Shown: piece after piece, positions 7,806 to 17,027 of the stretch | How positions within the stretch are numbered: the first letter of the stretch is position 1 | Layout: each line of letters opens with the position of its first letter | Assembly (NCBI RefSeq): GCF_013314535.1 | Contig: NZ_JABUAE010000016.1 | Coordinates: forward strand, 1 to 64,000 | DNA length: 64,000 nucleotides | Direction: 5' to 3' | Source: Bacillus sp. Xin1 | Lineage (GTDB): Bacteria > Bacillota > Bacilli > Bacillales > Bacillaceae_G | Translations under genes and position numbers: made by a program | The notes under the pieces: model-generated | The model's database searches: none | The model's input: the letters and a program-made list of their open reading frames with translations, nothing else | Told to the model about the DNA's origin: nothing

Positions 7806-9737
7806 TTAGCGTTTTCCTTCTACTTTAATCATATCGACAAACGCATCTAATGCGATTGTTTCTGATTTTTGCTCGCCATATTTACGTACATTTACGCCAT
7901 TTTCAGCAACTTCATTGTCACCTACTACAAGCATGTACGGAATTTTTTGCATTTGTGCTTCACGGATTTTGTAACCGATTTTCTCTTCACGAGTATCTAC
8001 TTCAACACGGATACCAGCACGGTGTAATTCTTCTTGTACTTTCTTCGCGTAATCTAAATGCACTTGCGGAGAAACCGGAATTACTTGCACTTGAACTGGA
8101 GCTAACCAAGTTGGGAATGCACCTTTATATTCTTCAATTAAGAAGGCAACAAAGCGTTCCATAGTTGATACAACACCACGGTGAATTACAACTGGACGAT
8201 GTTGTTTACCGTCTTCACCAACATAAGTTAATTCAAAGCGTTCTGGAAGTAGGAAGTCTAATTGTACAGTTGAAAGTGTTTCGTCTTTTCCAAGTGCAGT
8301 ACGAACTTGAACGTCAAGTTTCGGACCGTAGAATGCCGCTTCACCTTCAGCCTCATAGTACTCAAGACCCATTTCATCCATAGCTTCTTTTAACATTGAT
8401 TGTGCTTTTTCCCACATCTCATCATCAGCATAATACTTTTTAGTATCTGCTGGGTCACGATAAGATAGACGGAATGAATAATTTTCTAAACCGAAATCTT
8501 TGTATACTTCTAAAGTTAAGTTTACAACGCGCTTCAATTCTTCTTTTATTTGATCTGGGCGAACAAAAATGTGCGCATCATTTAAAGTCATTCCGCGTAC
8601 ACGTTGTAATCCAGATAATGCTCCAGACATTTCATAGCGGTGCATTGTTCCAAGTTCCGCAATACGGATTGGTAGTTCACGATAGCTGTGAATATCATTT
8701 TTATAAACCATCATATGATGAGGGCAGTTCATTGGGCGAAGAACTAATTCTTCATTATCCATTTCCATTGATGGGAACATACCATCACGGTAGTGGTTCC
8801 AGTGACCAGAAGTTTCATAAAGTTCTCTGCTTCCTAGTACTGGAGTGTATACGTGATCATATCCTAAGCTTGCTTCTTTATCAACGATATAACGCTCAAT
8901 AATACGGCGGATTGTTGCACCCTTTGGTAACCAAAGGGGTAAACCTTGACCTACTTTTTGGCTATTAGTAAATAGTTTTAACTCTTTACCTAATTTACGG
9001 TGATCGCGCTCTTTCGCTTCTTCAAGCATACGTAAGTGCTCATCTAATTCTGCTTTTTTCACGAATGCAGTACCGTAAATACGTTGTAACATTTTATTGT
9101 TGCTATCGCCGCGCCAGTAAGCACCTGCAACGCTTAATAATTTAAATACTTTAATCTTTCCTGTAGATGGAAGGTGAACCCCACGACAAAGGTCGAAGAA
9201 TTCGCCTTGTTCGTAAATTGAAATCACTGCATCTTCTGGAAGATCATTAATTAAGTCTAATTTTAACTCATCGCCAATTTCTTCATAACGACGAAGTGCT
9301 TCTGCACGTGGTACTTCGTGACGAACGATTTCTAAGTTCTCGTTCACAATTTTTTGCATTTCTTTTTCGATTTTTTTGAAGTCTTCAACTGTAATTGCTT
9401 CTTCCATATCGATATCGTAGTAGAAGCCATTTTCAATTACTGGGCCGATACCAAGTTTCACATCTTTATATAAACGTTTTAACGCTTGTGCTAAAAGATG
9501 AGCTGTTGAGTGACGTAAAATATATAAGCCCTCTTCAGAATCTAATGTAATGATTGAAACTGCACCATCTTCTTCGATTGGTGTAGAAAGATCGATCATC
9601 TCATCATTTAATTTTCCAGCCACAGCTTTTTTCTTTAAGCCTGGGCTAATAGAAGCTGCGATTTCTTCAGTTGTTACTCCTTTTGGAAACTCCTTCACAG
9701 CTCCATCAGGGAAAGTAATTTTAACTACATCTGCCAT
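7806..9737 (-). CDS. thrS: Threonyl-tRNA synthetase
   Basis: 643 aa, full length. Order: TGS domain (about 1-65), editing domain with the H-x3-H signature ([16 protein letters not shown]), class II catalytic core with zinc site ([12 protein letters not shown]) and motif 2 region ([20 protein letters not shown]), then the anticodon-binding domain ([15 protein letters not shown]). Charges tRNA-Thr. GAGGAG precedes both a GTG (9740) and the ATG (9737); ATG is taken. Transcribed alone behind a T-box leader, so expression should rise when uncharged tRNA-Thr accumulates. Confidence 0.97.
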   Translation of the reverse strand: MADVVKITFPDGAVKEFPKGVTTEEIAASISPGLKKKAVAGKLNDEMIDLSTPIEEDGAVSIITLDSEEGLYILRHSTAHLLAQALKRLYKDVKLGIGPVIENGFYYDIDMEEAITVEDFKKIEKEMQKIVNENLEIVRHEVPRAEALRRYEEIGDELKLDLINDLPEDAVISIYEQGEFFDLCRGVHLPSTGKIKVFKLLSVAGAYWRGDSNNKMLQRIYGTAFVKKAELDEHLRMLEEAKERDHRKLGKELKLFTNSQKVGQGLPLWLPKGATIRRIIERYIVDKEASLGYDHVYTPVLGSRELYETSGHWNHYRDGMFPSMEMDNEELVLRPMNCPHHMMVYKNDIHSYRELPIRIAELGTMHRYEMSGALSGLQRVRGMTLNDAHIFVRPDQIKEELKRVVNLTLEVYKDFGLENYSFRLSYRDPADTKKYYADDEMWEKAQSMLKEAMDEMGLEYYEAEGEAAFYGPKLDVQVRTALGKDETLSTVQLDFLLPERFELTYVGEDGKQHRPVVIHRGVVSTMERFVAFLIEEYKGAFPTWLAPVQVQVIPVSPQVHLDYAKKVQEELHRAGIRVEVDTREEKIGYKIREAQMQKIPYMLVVGDNEVAENGVNVRKYGEQKSETIALDAFVDMIKVEGKR

Positions 9738-9763
9738 CACTGGTCACTCCTCTTTTTTCTCAA

Positions 9764-10012
9764 AATAAAAAACACTCATCCCGTAAAAAGGGACGAGTGT
9801 TGAATTCGTGGTTCCACCCTTGTTCCAATTAACAAAACTGTTAATTGCTCAAGTACAACATAACGGTGTTGACCGTTAGCAATTACTAGACAAAACGTTC
9901 ACTGCTAAAGTTTAGAGGTGGTAAGTAATAGACCCGTACTAGGAAGCTCACACCCTAAGGCTTCCCTCTCTGAAAATCGTAGTAAATTACTCATGTCCTC
10001 ATCGTGACATTT
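9764..10012 (-). promoter_or_regulatory. T-box riboswitch upstream of thrS
   Basis: The minus strand carries the T-box core AGGGTGGAACCACG (about 9805-9819), followed by a terminator hairpin AACACTCGTCCC / GGGATGAGTGTT with a T-run ending near the thrS ribosome site. Upstream is a Stem-I-like region with GATGAGGACATGAGTA near its 5' end. An ACC (threonine) triplet lies in TTACCACCTCT at 9917-9922, a candidate specifier. Uncharged tRNA-Thr would stabilise the antiterminator. The exact specifier pairing was not modelled. Confidence 0.93.
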
Positions 10013-10045
10013 CAATATATTTCATTTATGTAGGTAATTATATGC

Positions 10046-10927
10046 TCAAAAACTTAGAAAATCAAGGGCGTTCCCTTTATTTTTTAAATTTTTCACGTTG
10101 TGTTCAAATTCATGCGGTGCACATATTTGTACTCTTTCTTGAAATACATTTTGAAGGGTAACAATCATATTATGATCTTGCTCTTTCGTATACAAATAAA
10201 TCATTTTCGGCGAAATAGAAAGAAGCGGTGCAATTACCTTCGTGTCAATGTACACACCCTGCTTAGTTAGTAACTCCTCGTCTATATATTGAACCAATTT
10301 CTCTTGTTTTAAACGTATTCCTTTTTCATCATAAAAAATAAAACTTTCATCAAATACAAGATGTAAGCAAGATAACCGTGATTTTCGGCTACTTACTTGT
10401 TGCCGTAGCATCTCTACAAACATTTGATATTCTTGCTCCATTTTATATTCATCAATTGCTACTTCCGCAAGCCTGTGCACCATTTCTTTATACGCGCGCA
10501 GGCGAAAACGAATATAGGATGAAAAGGAAAACGAAAGCGGGTCACAGATCCATCCTTTTAAAGAAGACATAACATACATCTCAATTTGATTACGTGTTAA
10601 ATCTCGGGTAATTCCTTTTCTTTTTCCATTTAAAATTGCTTGTGCCATATGTAAAATTTGATGGCATTCTTCTTGCTCTTGATAAAAAAACTTTTCTTTT
10701 AAAATAGCACGAAGCCATTCATTTTGTTTTATATTAACAATAAAATAAAGGAGTACCGGTATCAAAACTTTCTCCATATAATTCGATTCGCATATTGGAA
10801 TATGAATTGTTACCTTTTGTTCATATAAATAAACACTCGTTTCTTTATATAGCTTTTCCGTTCTCTTTATCAGTTGTTGATATACGTGCGCAGCATCATT
10901 TTTTTCTTCGAAGCAGATTTCAATCAC
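10046..10927 (-). CDS. ytxC: Sporulation protein YtxC-like
   Basis: 293-aa soluble protein without recognised catalytic motifs; mainly helical and charged, with no signal peptide. It is placed by synteny: in Bacillus, ytxC sits between thrS and dnaI-dnaB. The family is annotated as putative sporulation protein YtxC with unknown biochemical role. Starts with GTG, GGGGGG lying 6 nt upstream. A diverged intergenic repeat (10940-11074) ends right at that ribosome site. No operon partner on the same strand within 345 bp. Confidence 0.78.
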   Translation of the reverse strand: MIEICFEEKNDAAHVYQQLIKRTEKLYKETSVYLYEQKVTIHIPICESNYMEKVLIPVLLYFIVNIKQNEWLRAILKEKFFYQEQEECHQILHMAQAILNGKRKGITRDLTRNQIEMYVMSSLKGWICDPLSFSFSSYIRFRLRAYKEMVHRLAEVAIDEYKMEQEYQMFVEMLRQQVSSRKSRLSCLHLVFDESFIFYDEKGIRLKQEKLVQYIDEELLTKQGVYIDTKVIAPLLSISPKMIYLYTKEQDHNMIVTLQNVFQERVQICAPHEFEHNVKNLKNKGNALDFLSF

Positions 10928-10939
10928 TCTTGTCCCCCC

Positions 10940-11074
10940 TTTTATCCCGCTCTAAAGGACAGTTAACCCCTCAGCTTAAAACGAAGTGAGGCACACATCC
11001 ATAAGAGTCCGATCCGTGAAGCCTTACTCTAAGTAGAAATAACTCCCCTATCGCCGAAAGCCTTCACTCGATAT
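10940..11074 (-). repeat. Diverged bcr-like intergenic repeat
   Basis: Read on the minus strand it opens ATATCGAGTGAAGG, contains GGATCGGACTCTTATGGA and closes GAGCGGGATAAAA. These correspond to the ATAAAGTGAAACTT head, CCAATCGGGCTTTTATGGAC middle and GCGGGATAAA tail of the other copies in the window. Its tail abuts the ytxC ribosome site. Together with the dnaI terminator this fills most of the 345-bp gap. Confidence 0.6.
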
Positions 11075-11174
11075 TTCTTGCTAATTTTATATATATTAAC
11101 GGTGGAAGAAAAAAATGATACAAGCTCGTATGAATTTTCAGATTAACAATGTATTTCCATTGCTTAACTGAGCA

Positions 11175-11214
11175 TAAAAAAGAGTCTGTTTTCATACAAA
11201 ACAGACTCTTTTTT
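11175..11214 (-). terminator. Terminator of the dnaB-dnaI operon
   Basis: AAAAGAGTCTGTTTT / AAAACAGACTCTTTT, 15-bp perfect stem with 5-nt loop and flanking A/T runs; may act in both directions. Confidence 0.85.
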
Positions 11215-11272
11215 ATATAAGTACAAATTTAAAATATATAAAAAATAACTTTCTCCTATTTCTTTTCTATCT

Positions 11273-12211
11273 TTAAGCATGACGACGATTCTTCCCGCCA
11301 ATCGCAACTGGTTTTGCCAAATATTTAATACGCTCCATAATACGGGCTGCTTTCATTTCTTCTGCTTCTCCGCGCTGCGTATACGTTAAATGATGCTCTA
11401 ACTGTTTAAAGTCAAAATTAGATGTAAAGAACGTCGGTAAGTTTTCTAGCATACGGAACTGCAGTATAGCACCAAGCACATCATCACGCACGAAACTTGA
11501 CATTGCTTCTGCCCCGATATCGTCTAGCATTAATACTTGTACACGCTTCACAGCATCAATCTTTTCACCTATCGTATTATTTTGCAATGAGCTTTTAATT
11601 TCTCGCAAAAATTCTGGTAAGTATACAATCATTGAACTTATTTTTTTCAAGGCTAATTCATTTGCAATCGCTCCTAAGAGATACGTTTTCCCTACACCAA
11701 ATTTACCGTAGAAATATACCCCTTGTACTTTCTTCCCAGGTTCGTATGCACTTAAAAATTCATTTGCCGCACGAATCGCTTCAATGCGCGGCTCTAAATC
11801 TGATGGATCTAACTTTTCCATAGAAGCCTGTAAAATATCACTTGGCATATAGACACTTTGCACTAATTTTTCATACTTCTTCCTTTCATCATAAGCCACT
11901 TTTCTTACACAGCGATCATATTGAATATCAATCATCTTACCTTGAATAATCAATTTCGGCTCATATCCTTGAATCATATTTTTACACGATTCTAAGTTCG
12001 GACAATCTGCACATCCAACGCTTTGCCCAATGTATTCATATAGCTTCACAAGACTTCGTTCTATCATAGAAGTCGTCACTTCACCTTTATGTTCTTCAAT
12101 AAACTCTTTCACACGCGGATGCGCCATCACTTCCGCTTTTAACACTTCATATCTATTTTTAAAATTTTCATTTTGCATCAACTTTGCAAATGAATTTTGA
12201 ATATGCTCCAT
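11273..12211 (-). CDS. dnaI: Primosomal protein DnaI (helicase loader)
   Basis: 312 aa AAA+ ATPase that loads the replicative helicase DnaC at origins and restart sites. The N-terminal helicase-binding domain has a zinc-ribbon-like set (CADCPNLESC, about 69-78, and later DRC). The C-terminal AAA+ domain shows Walker A (GKFGVGKTYL, about 167-176), Walker B (VLMLDDIGAE) and sensor regions (FFTSNFDF). GAGGTGA is upstream of the ATG. Directly follows dnaB (33 nt), the standard dnaB-dnaI pair. Confidence 0.96.
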   Translation of the reverse strand: MEHIQNSFAKLMQNENFKNRYEVLKAEVMAHPRVKEFIEEHKGEVTTSMIERSLVKLYEYIGQSVGCADCPNLESCKNMIQGYEPKLIIQGKMIDIQYDRCVRKVAYDERKKYEKLVQSVYMPSDILQASMEKLDPSDLEPRIEAIRAANEFLSAYEPGKKVQGVYFYGKFGVGKTYLLGAIANELALKKISSMIVYLPEFLREIKSSLQNNTIGEKIDAVKRVQVLMLDDIGAEAMSSFVRDDVLGAILQFRMLENLPTFFTSNFDFKQLEHHLTYTQRGEAEEMKAARIMERIKYLAKPVAIGGKNRRHA

Positions 12212-12244
12212 TCTCTCACCTCAAAGAGTGTTCATTCTCCTCTA

Positions 12245-13663
12245 TTAATCACGCTTATATTTTTTCAACTCTTCTTCCAATCTCTTTCGTTCTTCTTCTA
12301 GCTTGCTCGTATTTTCTTTTGAACTTGCACCTTTTTGTGATTGTTTTTTCGATTCTTTTTTCGGCTCTTCTTTCTGTTCTTCCTTAAGCCAATCTGGCAC
12401 CATCTCTGTCCGTACTGCTTTCTTCGTTGTAGGGCCTTTCTTCTTCGTCTCAGCCCACTCTTGATATTGACGATTCTCTTCTTTCGCTAAAGCCATCGCT
12501 TCTGATACGGTACCAACCTTTTTTCGTGCCCAATGCCCTGCAATTTTCTCAACATATGATTTAGCCAGTTTCATGTCAGAACGAAGCATAACGTAATAAA
12601 TAAGTACATTGACAACACCTGGCGCTAGTTTTTGACTCAACATCACTTCTTCTACAATTTGTAAATCTGCTTTTGTTGGTTCTACCCCGCCTGAGATTTC
12701 TTTTAATAATTGTTTCGGTGAAATTTCCTCAAGCTGTTTGATAAGCATCTCTTCTTGCGTAGTTGGCTCTTTCTCTTTCATCGTACGCGTAGAATGGGGT
12801 TGCACCCGTTCACTTAACACCGGAAGCGCTTGACCGTTTTCAAATTGATACCAATCACGCGCTCCTTTACGAAGCCTCTCCGTATCAATCGTTTGTAATT
12901 CTGTCACTGCACCAAGCACTATATTTTGCATCGATAATACATCGACGTCATACACGTAGGCTAGCGTAATGACACATTCACGTACTTGATCCGTAATTGC
13001 CTTTCTTGGGACGAGCGTCGATACCCCTTCTACAAATAAAGAAAAGTCAAAGAAATCATTCCAAACCTTAGGCGCAGTCCCCTGTTCATTTCCAGGCATG
13101 ACTGTTGTCTTTGGAATACGAACTTCCTCTTGTGCATGCTCAAATTGACCTGGATTAAATGAACCAAATACATCATTAAAAGAACGTGTAACATTTTCAT
13201 ATGAAGCAAAATCGAATTCTTCTTCTAAGAAGTATTGTTTAACTTGATTATATTTCGCTCTGCTCAATCTGTTGTACAAGAAAATACTCAAAACAATATC
13301 ATCAAAAAATTGTTTTGGAGTTAGTGGTGGCTGCAATTCATATATAAACATCCGAATATCTTTTTCTTTTTTAATATATACGTTTAAAAGCCCAATTGCT
13401 TCTAATTTCACCCGTTCTTCATATACTTCAGGAAGCTGCATTTGCATTGTCACCATCAGAGAGTGATGTGTATTCTCTTTTCCGAATACACGATCCTGCT
13501 CTAGCTCTCCCCACAGCGTCATGTATAGGCTAAAAGCCTTGCTACCCACTAATGGTTGATATAACATTGTTAATACCTTCCGATCGTAATTATGCAATAG
13601 CCCTTTTGCACTTACTTTATAACGATCGATTGGCAATAGCTCCATCCATGACTGTTTTTCCAT
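12245..13663 (-). CDS. dnaB: Replication initiation and membrane attachment protein DnaB
   Basis: 472 aa, the same length as I recall for B. subtilis DnaB. Works with DnaD and DnaI to load the helicase and tethers the origin region to the membrane. Two DnaB/DnaD-type helical segments are expected; the DDBH2-like part (about 310-400) is followed by a strongly charged Lys/Glu tail. The ATG at 13663 is preferred because AAAGGA lies upstream and the length matches; an ATG 9 codons earlier has no ribosome site. Downstream of nrdR, after a hairpin. Confidence 0.94.
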   Translation of the reverse strand: MEKQSWMELLPIDRYKVSAKGLLHNYDRKVLTMLYQPLVGSKAFSLYMTLWGELEQDRVFGKENTHHSLMVTMQMQLPEVYEERVKLEAIGLLNVYIKKEKDIRMFIYELQPPLTPKQFFDDIVLSIFLYNRLSRAKYNQVKQYFLEEEFDFASYENVTRSFNDVFGSFNPGQFEHAQEEVRIPKTTVMPGNEQGTAPKVWNDFFDFSLFVEGVSTLVPRKAITDQVRECVITLAYVYDVDVLSMQNIVLGAVTELQTIDTERLRKGARDWYQFENGQALPVLSERVQPHSTRTMKEKEPTTQEEMLIKQLEEISPKQLLKEISGGVEPTKADLQIVEEVMLSQKLAPGVVNVLIYYVMLRSDMKLAKSYVEKIAGHWARKKVGTVSEAMALAKEENRQYQEWAETKKKGPTTKKAVRTEMVPDWLKEEQKEEPKKESKKQSQKGASSKENTSKLEEERKRLEEELKKYKRD

Positions 13664-13708
13664 TCCCTGCAATTCCTTTCTTTTGTCCATTTTACGTATT
13701 CTATTAGT

Positions 13709-13747
13709 AAAAAAGAGCTAATAGCTTACGCTTATAGCTCTTTTTCA
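13709..13747 (-). terminator. Terminator-like hairpin between nrdR and dnaB
   Basis: AAAAAGAGCTA and TAGCTCTTTTT form the stem around a 13-nt loop, followed by T on the minus strand. It separates nrdR from dnaB and may be leaky. Confidence 0.65.
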
Positions 13748-13827
13748 CGTAATTTGCGGGTTCAATTCTTCCATCATTCCAAAAGAAATGAAACAAAGAG
13801 ACAGCCACCGCGAATCAGAGTTTTATC

Positions 13828-14289
13828 TTATTCTCTTTCTTTTTGCAGTATATCTTTTAATTCCTCAATGAATACATTTAAATCTTTAAATTGACGGTAT
13901 ACAGACGCAAATCGTACATAAGCAACATCGTCAATATCTCGAAGTGCTTCCATTACGATTTCACCGATCATATCGCTTTTCACTTCTGATATTCCTAAAT
14001 TACGAAGTTCACGCTCTACTTTTTGCGTTACTTCTTCTAATTGCTTTAACGATACAGGTCTTTTTTCACACGCTTTAATTAACCCGCGTAAAATCTTTTC
14101 TTTATTAAACTCTTCTCGTGTTCCCTCTTTTTTTACAACAATAAGAGGTGGTTCTTCTACCCGTTCAAATGTCGTAAATCGATTTAAACAACTTTCACAC
14201 TCTCTTCTTCTTCGAATGGAGCGTCCCTCATCTACCGGACGTGAATCCAATACTCTTGTACCATTATGAAAACAGGTTGGACAACGCAA
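13828..14289 (-). CDS. nrdR: Transcriptional regulator NrdR
   Basis: 153 aa, the family length. N-terminal zinc ribbon (CPTC at 3-6 and CESC at 31-34) binds NrdR boxes; the ATP-cone domain (about 46-136) senses ATP/dATP and represses ribonucleotide reductase genes. The TTG at 14289 is chosen: it gives the canonical MRCP opening and has GGGAG 8 nt upstream, whereas the GTG three codons earlier overlaps that site. The nrdR-dnaB-dnaI order is typical of Bacillus. Confidence 0.95.
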   Translation of the reverse strand: MRCPTCFHNGTRVLDSRPVDEGRSIRRRRECESCLNRFTTFERVEEPPLIVVKKEGTREEFNKEKILRGLIKACEKRPVSLKQLEEVTQKVERELRNLGISEVKSDMIGEIVMEALRDIDDVAYVRFASVYRQFKDLNVFIEELKDILQKERE

Positions 14290-14408
14290 CTCATTCACTC
14301 CCTTGCAATTTAATCTTCATTCTTCTCGTTTCACCTACATGCGAAAATATATATACAATATTATATAACCTATTTGTCTACGCTTACTACTTCCATTTAT
14401 ATAAACTA

Positions 14409-14435
14409 AAAAAGAGGTGCATTATACACCTCTTT
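14409..14435 (-). terminator. Terminator of speD
   Basis: AAAGAGGTG / CACCTCTTT stem with short loop, flanked by A- and T-rich sequence downstream of speD. Confidence 0.75.
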
Positions 14436-14461
14436 ACATTTTAAATCAATTATGTTCTTTT

Positions 14462-14854
14462 TTAAAGAGCTTTTGTTTCTCTATGCTTAATTTCGAAGCT
14501 ACCTGTGCCTCGAGGAAGCTCGATGCTCTCTCGCGTTTTCGCATTTAAACCTTCTGCAATGTATTCTGCAGCAACATTTGGATCAATACGATCCCCACAA
14601 GTATAAACATCAATACTTGCATAGCCGTGCTCCGGGAAGCTATGAATTGTTAAATGTGATTCCGAAATGATTACAACTCCACTTACACCCTGCGGTGCAA
14701 ACTTATGGAAAGCAACCTCACGTACTTCAGCACCTGCTCTTAGTGCTGCATCCACAAATAATTGTTCAATAAACGGCATATCATTAAGCTTGTCGAAATC
14801 GCAATCCCAAAGTTCAGCGATTACGTGACGACCCATCGTGTCCATAGTATCCAT
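14462..14854 (-). CDS. speD: S-adenosylmethionine decarboxylase proenzyme
   Basis: 130-aa prokaryotic class 1b AdoMet decarboxylase (SpeH type). It self-cleaves between E62 and S63 ([13 protein letters not shown]) to make the pyruvoyl cofactor; the processing/catalytic residues S63, H68 and C83 (YTCGD) are present. Product decarboxy-AdoMet donates aminopropyl groups for spermidine. The ATG at 14854 lies behind GGGGG; an ATG-like start six codons upstream overlaps the ribosome site. Has its own promoter (15013-15041) and a structured leader of about 150 nt. Confidence 0.95.
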   Translation of the reverse strand: MDTMDTMGRHVIAELWDCDFDKLNDMPFIEQLFVDAALRAGAEVREVAFHKFAPQGVSGVVIISESHLTIHSFPEHGYASIDVYTCGDRIDPNVAAEYIAEGLNAKTRESIELPRGTGSFEIKHRETKAL

Positions 14855-14924
14855 TCTACAGTTCCCCCTCATAAAAATTTAATCTAACTGTTCGAATTGA
14901 AAACTAATTTGCAATTTGGCTTGC

Positions 14925-14980
14925 TCTACTACCACGGGGGAAAGTTAGTCCAGAGAGGTCCTAACCCTTTAAGTAGTAAC
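14925..14980 (-). promoter_or_regulatory. Structured leader hairpin upstream of speD
   Basis: On the minus strand TACTAC (14978-14973) pairs with GTAGTA (14932-14927), enclosing AAAG..TTAG / CTAACTTT and a loop GACCTCTCTGGA. The CCUC of the loop is complementary to the GAGG both in the upstream leader (GCTGAGGTAC) and in the speD ribosome site. This suggests translation control, but no known riboswitch class was recognised. Confidence 0.45.
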
Positions 14981-15012
14981 TACGTACCTCAGCTCTTAAG
15001 TTTACGAGTGTT

Positions 15013-15041
15013 AGTATACTTTGTTTATTTTCATTTTGCAA
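15013..15041 (-). promoter_or_regulatory. SigA-type promoter of speD
   Basis: TTGCAA, 17-bp spacer, TATACT on the minus strand. It puts the start near 15005 and leaves a leader of about 150 nt before speD. The rest of the 14873-15234 gap holds only this leader and the gapB terminator. Confidence 0.6.
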
Positions 15042-15192
15042 CAACAGTTTTTTCGATTTTTTGTCATATTCTCTTCTTTACTTTTCCAAAAAACAAATAA
15101 TTGATTCACAAATGCAATAATCACAATGGTTTCTCCTATGTACCATTCGCGAAAATATACTTGTATAATTTTTTTCCTTTTCAGAAAAAAAT

Positions 15193-15226
15193 ACAAAAAA
15201 AGAAGACAAGCAATCGCTTGCCTTCC
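15193..15226 (-). terminator. Terminator of gapB
   Basis: GAAGGCAAGC / GCTTGTCTTC stem (one mismatch) with a 4-nt loop, followed by TTTTTTT on the minus strand. Confidence 0.8.
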
Positions 15227-15234
15227 TTGTATCA

Positions 15235-16263
15235 TTAAATGTGTTGTACATTTTCTTGTTTTGTTAATTCAGCAGCAACTAACTGCACAAGATCTACAAC
15301 ACGGCGAGAGTAACCCCACTCGTTATCATACCAAGCAAGTACTTTCACTTTACGTTCGCCCATTACCATTGTAGATAAACTATCAATGATAGCTGAGTGT
15401 GTATTTGTATTAAAGTCAATCGAAACTAAAGGTTCCTCACTGAATTCAATAATCCCTTTCAGTGGACCGTTTGCAACAGTTTTAAACGCTTCATTAATTT
15501 CCTCAACTGTTACATCACGTTTCACATCTACTACTAAGTCAACAAGAGACACGTTTGGTGTCGGAACACGAAGTGCCATTCCATGAAGTTTTCCGTTTAA
15601 ATGTGGAAGAACTTTCGCTAGAGCTTTTGCAGCACCTGTTGTTGTAGGAATAATAGACTGTCCACAAGCACGTGCTCTTCGTAAATCTTTATGTGGGTTA
15701 TCAATATTTTTTTGGTCATTTGTATAAGCATGAACAGTTGTCATTAAACCGTTTTCAATTCCAAACTGCTCATCTAACACCTTAACAACAGGCGCTAAAC
15801 AGTTTGTTGTACAAGATGCATTTGAAATCACGGTATGTTTTGTAATATCTAATTGTTCTTCATTTACACCAACTACAATTGTTACATCCTCATTTTTACC
15901 TGGCGCTGTTAAAATAACCTTCTTTGCGCCAGCTTCTACATGAAGAATCGCTTTTTCTTTCGCATTAAATTTACCAGTTGCTTCAATTACAATTTCAACA
16001 CCCAGTTCTTTCCAAGGCAATTCTTTTGGATCGCGGTTGTTTAGAAGGCGAATCATTTTCCCATCCACTAATAAATGATCTTCAAATGCTTCCACTGTTC
16101 CGTCAAACTTGCCATGAACTGTATCATACTTGATTAAATGTGCTAATGTTTCTGGTGGATAGCTTGCGTTAATCGCTACAATGTCGAATGCGCTTTCTTT
16201 TATCGCTTGACGAAATACCATTCTCCCAATACGTCCAAATCCATTAATTGCCACACGAGTCAT
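15235..16263 (-). CDS. gapB: Glyceraldehyde-3-phosphate dehydrogenase, gluconeogenic (GapB)
   Basis: 342 aa. Rossmann motif GFGRIGR (8-14), catalytic C151 in SNASCTTNCLAP. The segment after the second strand reads AINASYPPET, lacking the Asp that selects NAD in glycolytic GapA, which fits the NADP-preferring gluconeogenic GapB. The speD-nrdR neighbourhood is that of B. subtilis gapB. GGGGGATAACATATT precedes the ATG. Likely repressed on glucose (CcpN in B. subtilis); no CcpN site was assigned here. Confidence 0.95.
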   Translation of the reverse strand: MTRVAINGFGRIGRMVFRQAIKESAFDIVAINASYPPETLAHLIKYDTVHGKFDGTVEAFEDHLLVDGKMIRLLNNRDPKELPWKELGVEIVIEATGKFNAKEKAILHVEAGAKKVILTAPGKNEDVTIVVGVNEEQLDITKHTVISNASCTTNCLAPVVKVLDEQFGIENGLMTTVHAYTNDQKNIDNPHKDLRRARACGQSIIPTTTGAAKALAKVLPHLNGKLHGMALRVPTPNVSLVDLVVDVKRDVTVEEINEAFKTVANGPLKGIIEFSEEPLVSIDFNTNTHSAIIDSLSTMVMGERKVKVLAWYDNEWGYSRRVVDLVQLVAAELTKQENVQHI

Positions 16264-16372
16264 AATATGTTATCCCCCTTGAATGCGTTATACTATTTAT
16301 CTCCAATCCCAATAATAGTATAACACAAAAAGAAGATATGTCACTAAGCATTTTCACTAATTTCATATTTTT

Positions 16373-16975
16373 TTAATTAATGATGTTCCACTCTTTTAAA
16401 ATGAGCTGTAGTTGTGCTTTTGTCTCAGCAATTGTGCCATCATTATAAATCACTTTATTAGCTAATGTTACTTTCTCTGCTAAAGACATTTGCGAATCAA
16501 TGCGCGCTTTTGCTTCTTCTTCTATAAAACCATTCCGCTTCATTAAGCGTTCTAACTGTGTACTAGGCGCTACAGCTACAACTAAAATTTGATCCACAAG
16601 TTCTGTTAACTTACTTTCAAATAAAAGCGGAATATCTAGCACAATCGCTTGCACATCTTCCTTTATGTACATATCCTTCTGAGCATTCATTTCTTTGCGG
16701 ACAGCTGGATGAACGATTTTGTTTAAATGCAATCGTTTTTCTTCATTATGAAATACAATACTCCCAAGCTTCGGACGATTAAGTTCACCATCTGCTTGTA
16801 ATATTTCTTCACCAAATACCTCTACAATTTCTTTATACGCTTCTTTACCTTTTTCTACAACTTCTCTTGCAATAATATCTGCATCAATAACAGGAATGTT
16901 CATCTCACGAAACATTTGTGAAACTGTACTTTTCCCGCTTGCAATGCCTCCCGTTAAACCAATAACAATTGTCAT
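16373..16975 (-). CDS. coaE: Dephospho-CoA kinase
   Basis: 200 aa; phosphorylates the ribose 3'-OH of dephospho-CoA, the last step of CoA synthesis. P-loop GLTGGIASGKS (7-17), the DADIIAREVV segment and the LVVAVAP strand are conserved. GGGGG lies 8 nt upstream of the ATG. It follows ytaF, with a 14-bp hairpin in the short gap between them. Confidence 0.96.
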   Translation of the reverse strand: MTIVIGLTGGIASGKSTVSQMFREMNIPVIDADIIAREVVEKGKEAYKEIVEVFGEEILQADGELNRPKLGSIVFHNEEKRLHLNKIVHPAVRKEMNAQKDMYIKEDVQAIVLDIPLLFESKLTELVDQILVVAVAPSTQLERLMKRNGFIEEEAKARIDSQMSLAEKVTLANKVIYNDGTIAETKAQLQLILKEWNIIN

Positions 16976-16994
16976 TATGCTACCCCCTTATGAA

Positions 16995-17026
16995 TAGGAG
17001 CGTGAAACTTATGTTTCACGCTCCTA
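16995..17026 (-). other. Intercistronic 14-bp hairpin between ytaF and coaE
   Basis: TAGGAGCGTGAAAC / GTTTCACGCTCCTA, perfect 14-bp arms with a 4-nt loop, starting 1-2 nt after the ytaF stop and ending near the coaE ribosome site. There is no T-run on either side, so it is not a standard terminator; an RNA processing or stability element is possible. Confidence 0.6.
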
Positions 17027-17027
17027 C

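Noticed and set aside
8474-8902. 142-codon frame antisense to thrS
   Set aside because: Complementary to a highly conserved synthetase; composition is an antisense artefact.
15011-15235. 74-codon minus-strand frame between gapB and speD
   Set aside because: Contains the gapB terminator and the speD promoter, has no Shine-Dalgarno site.
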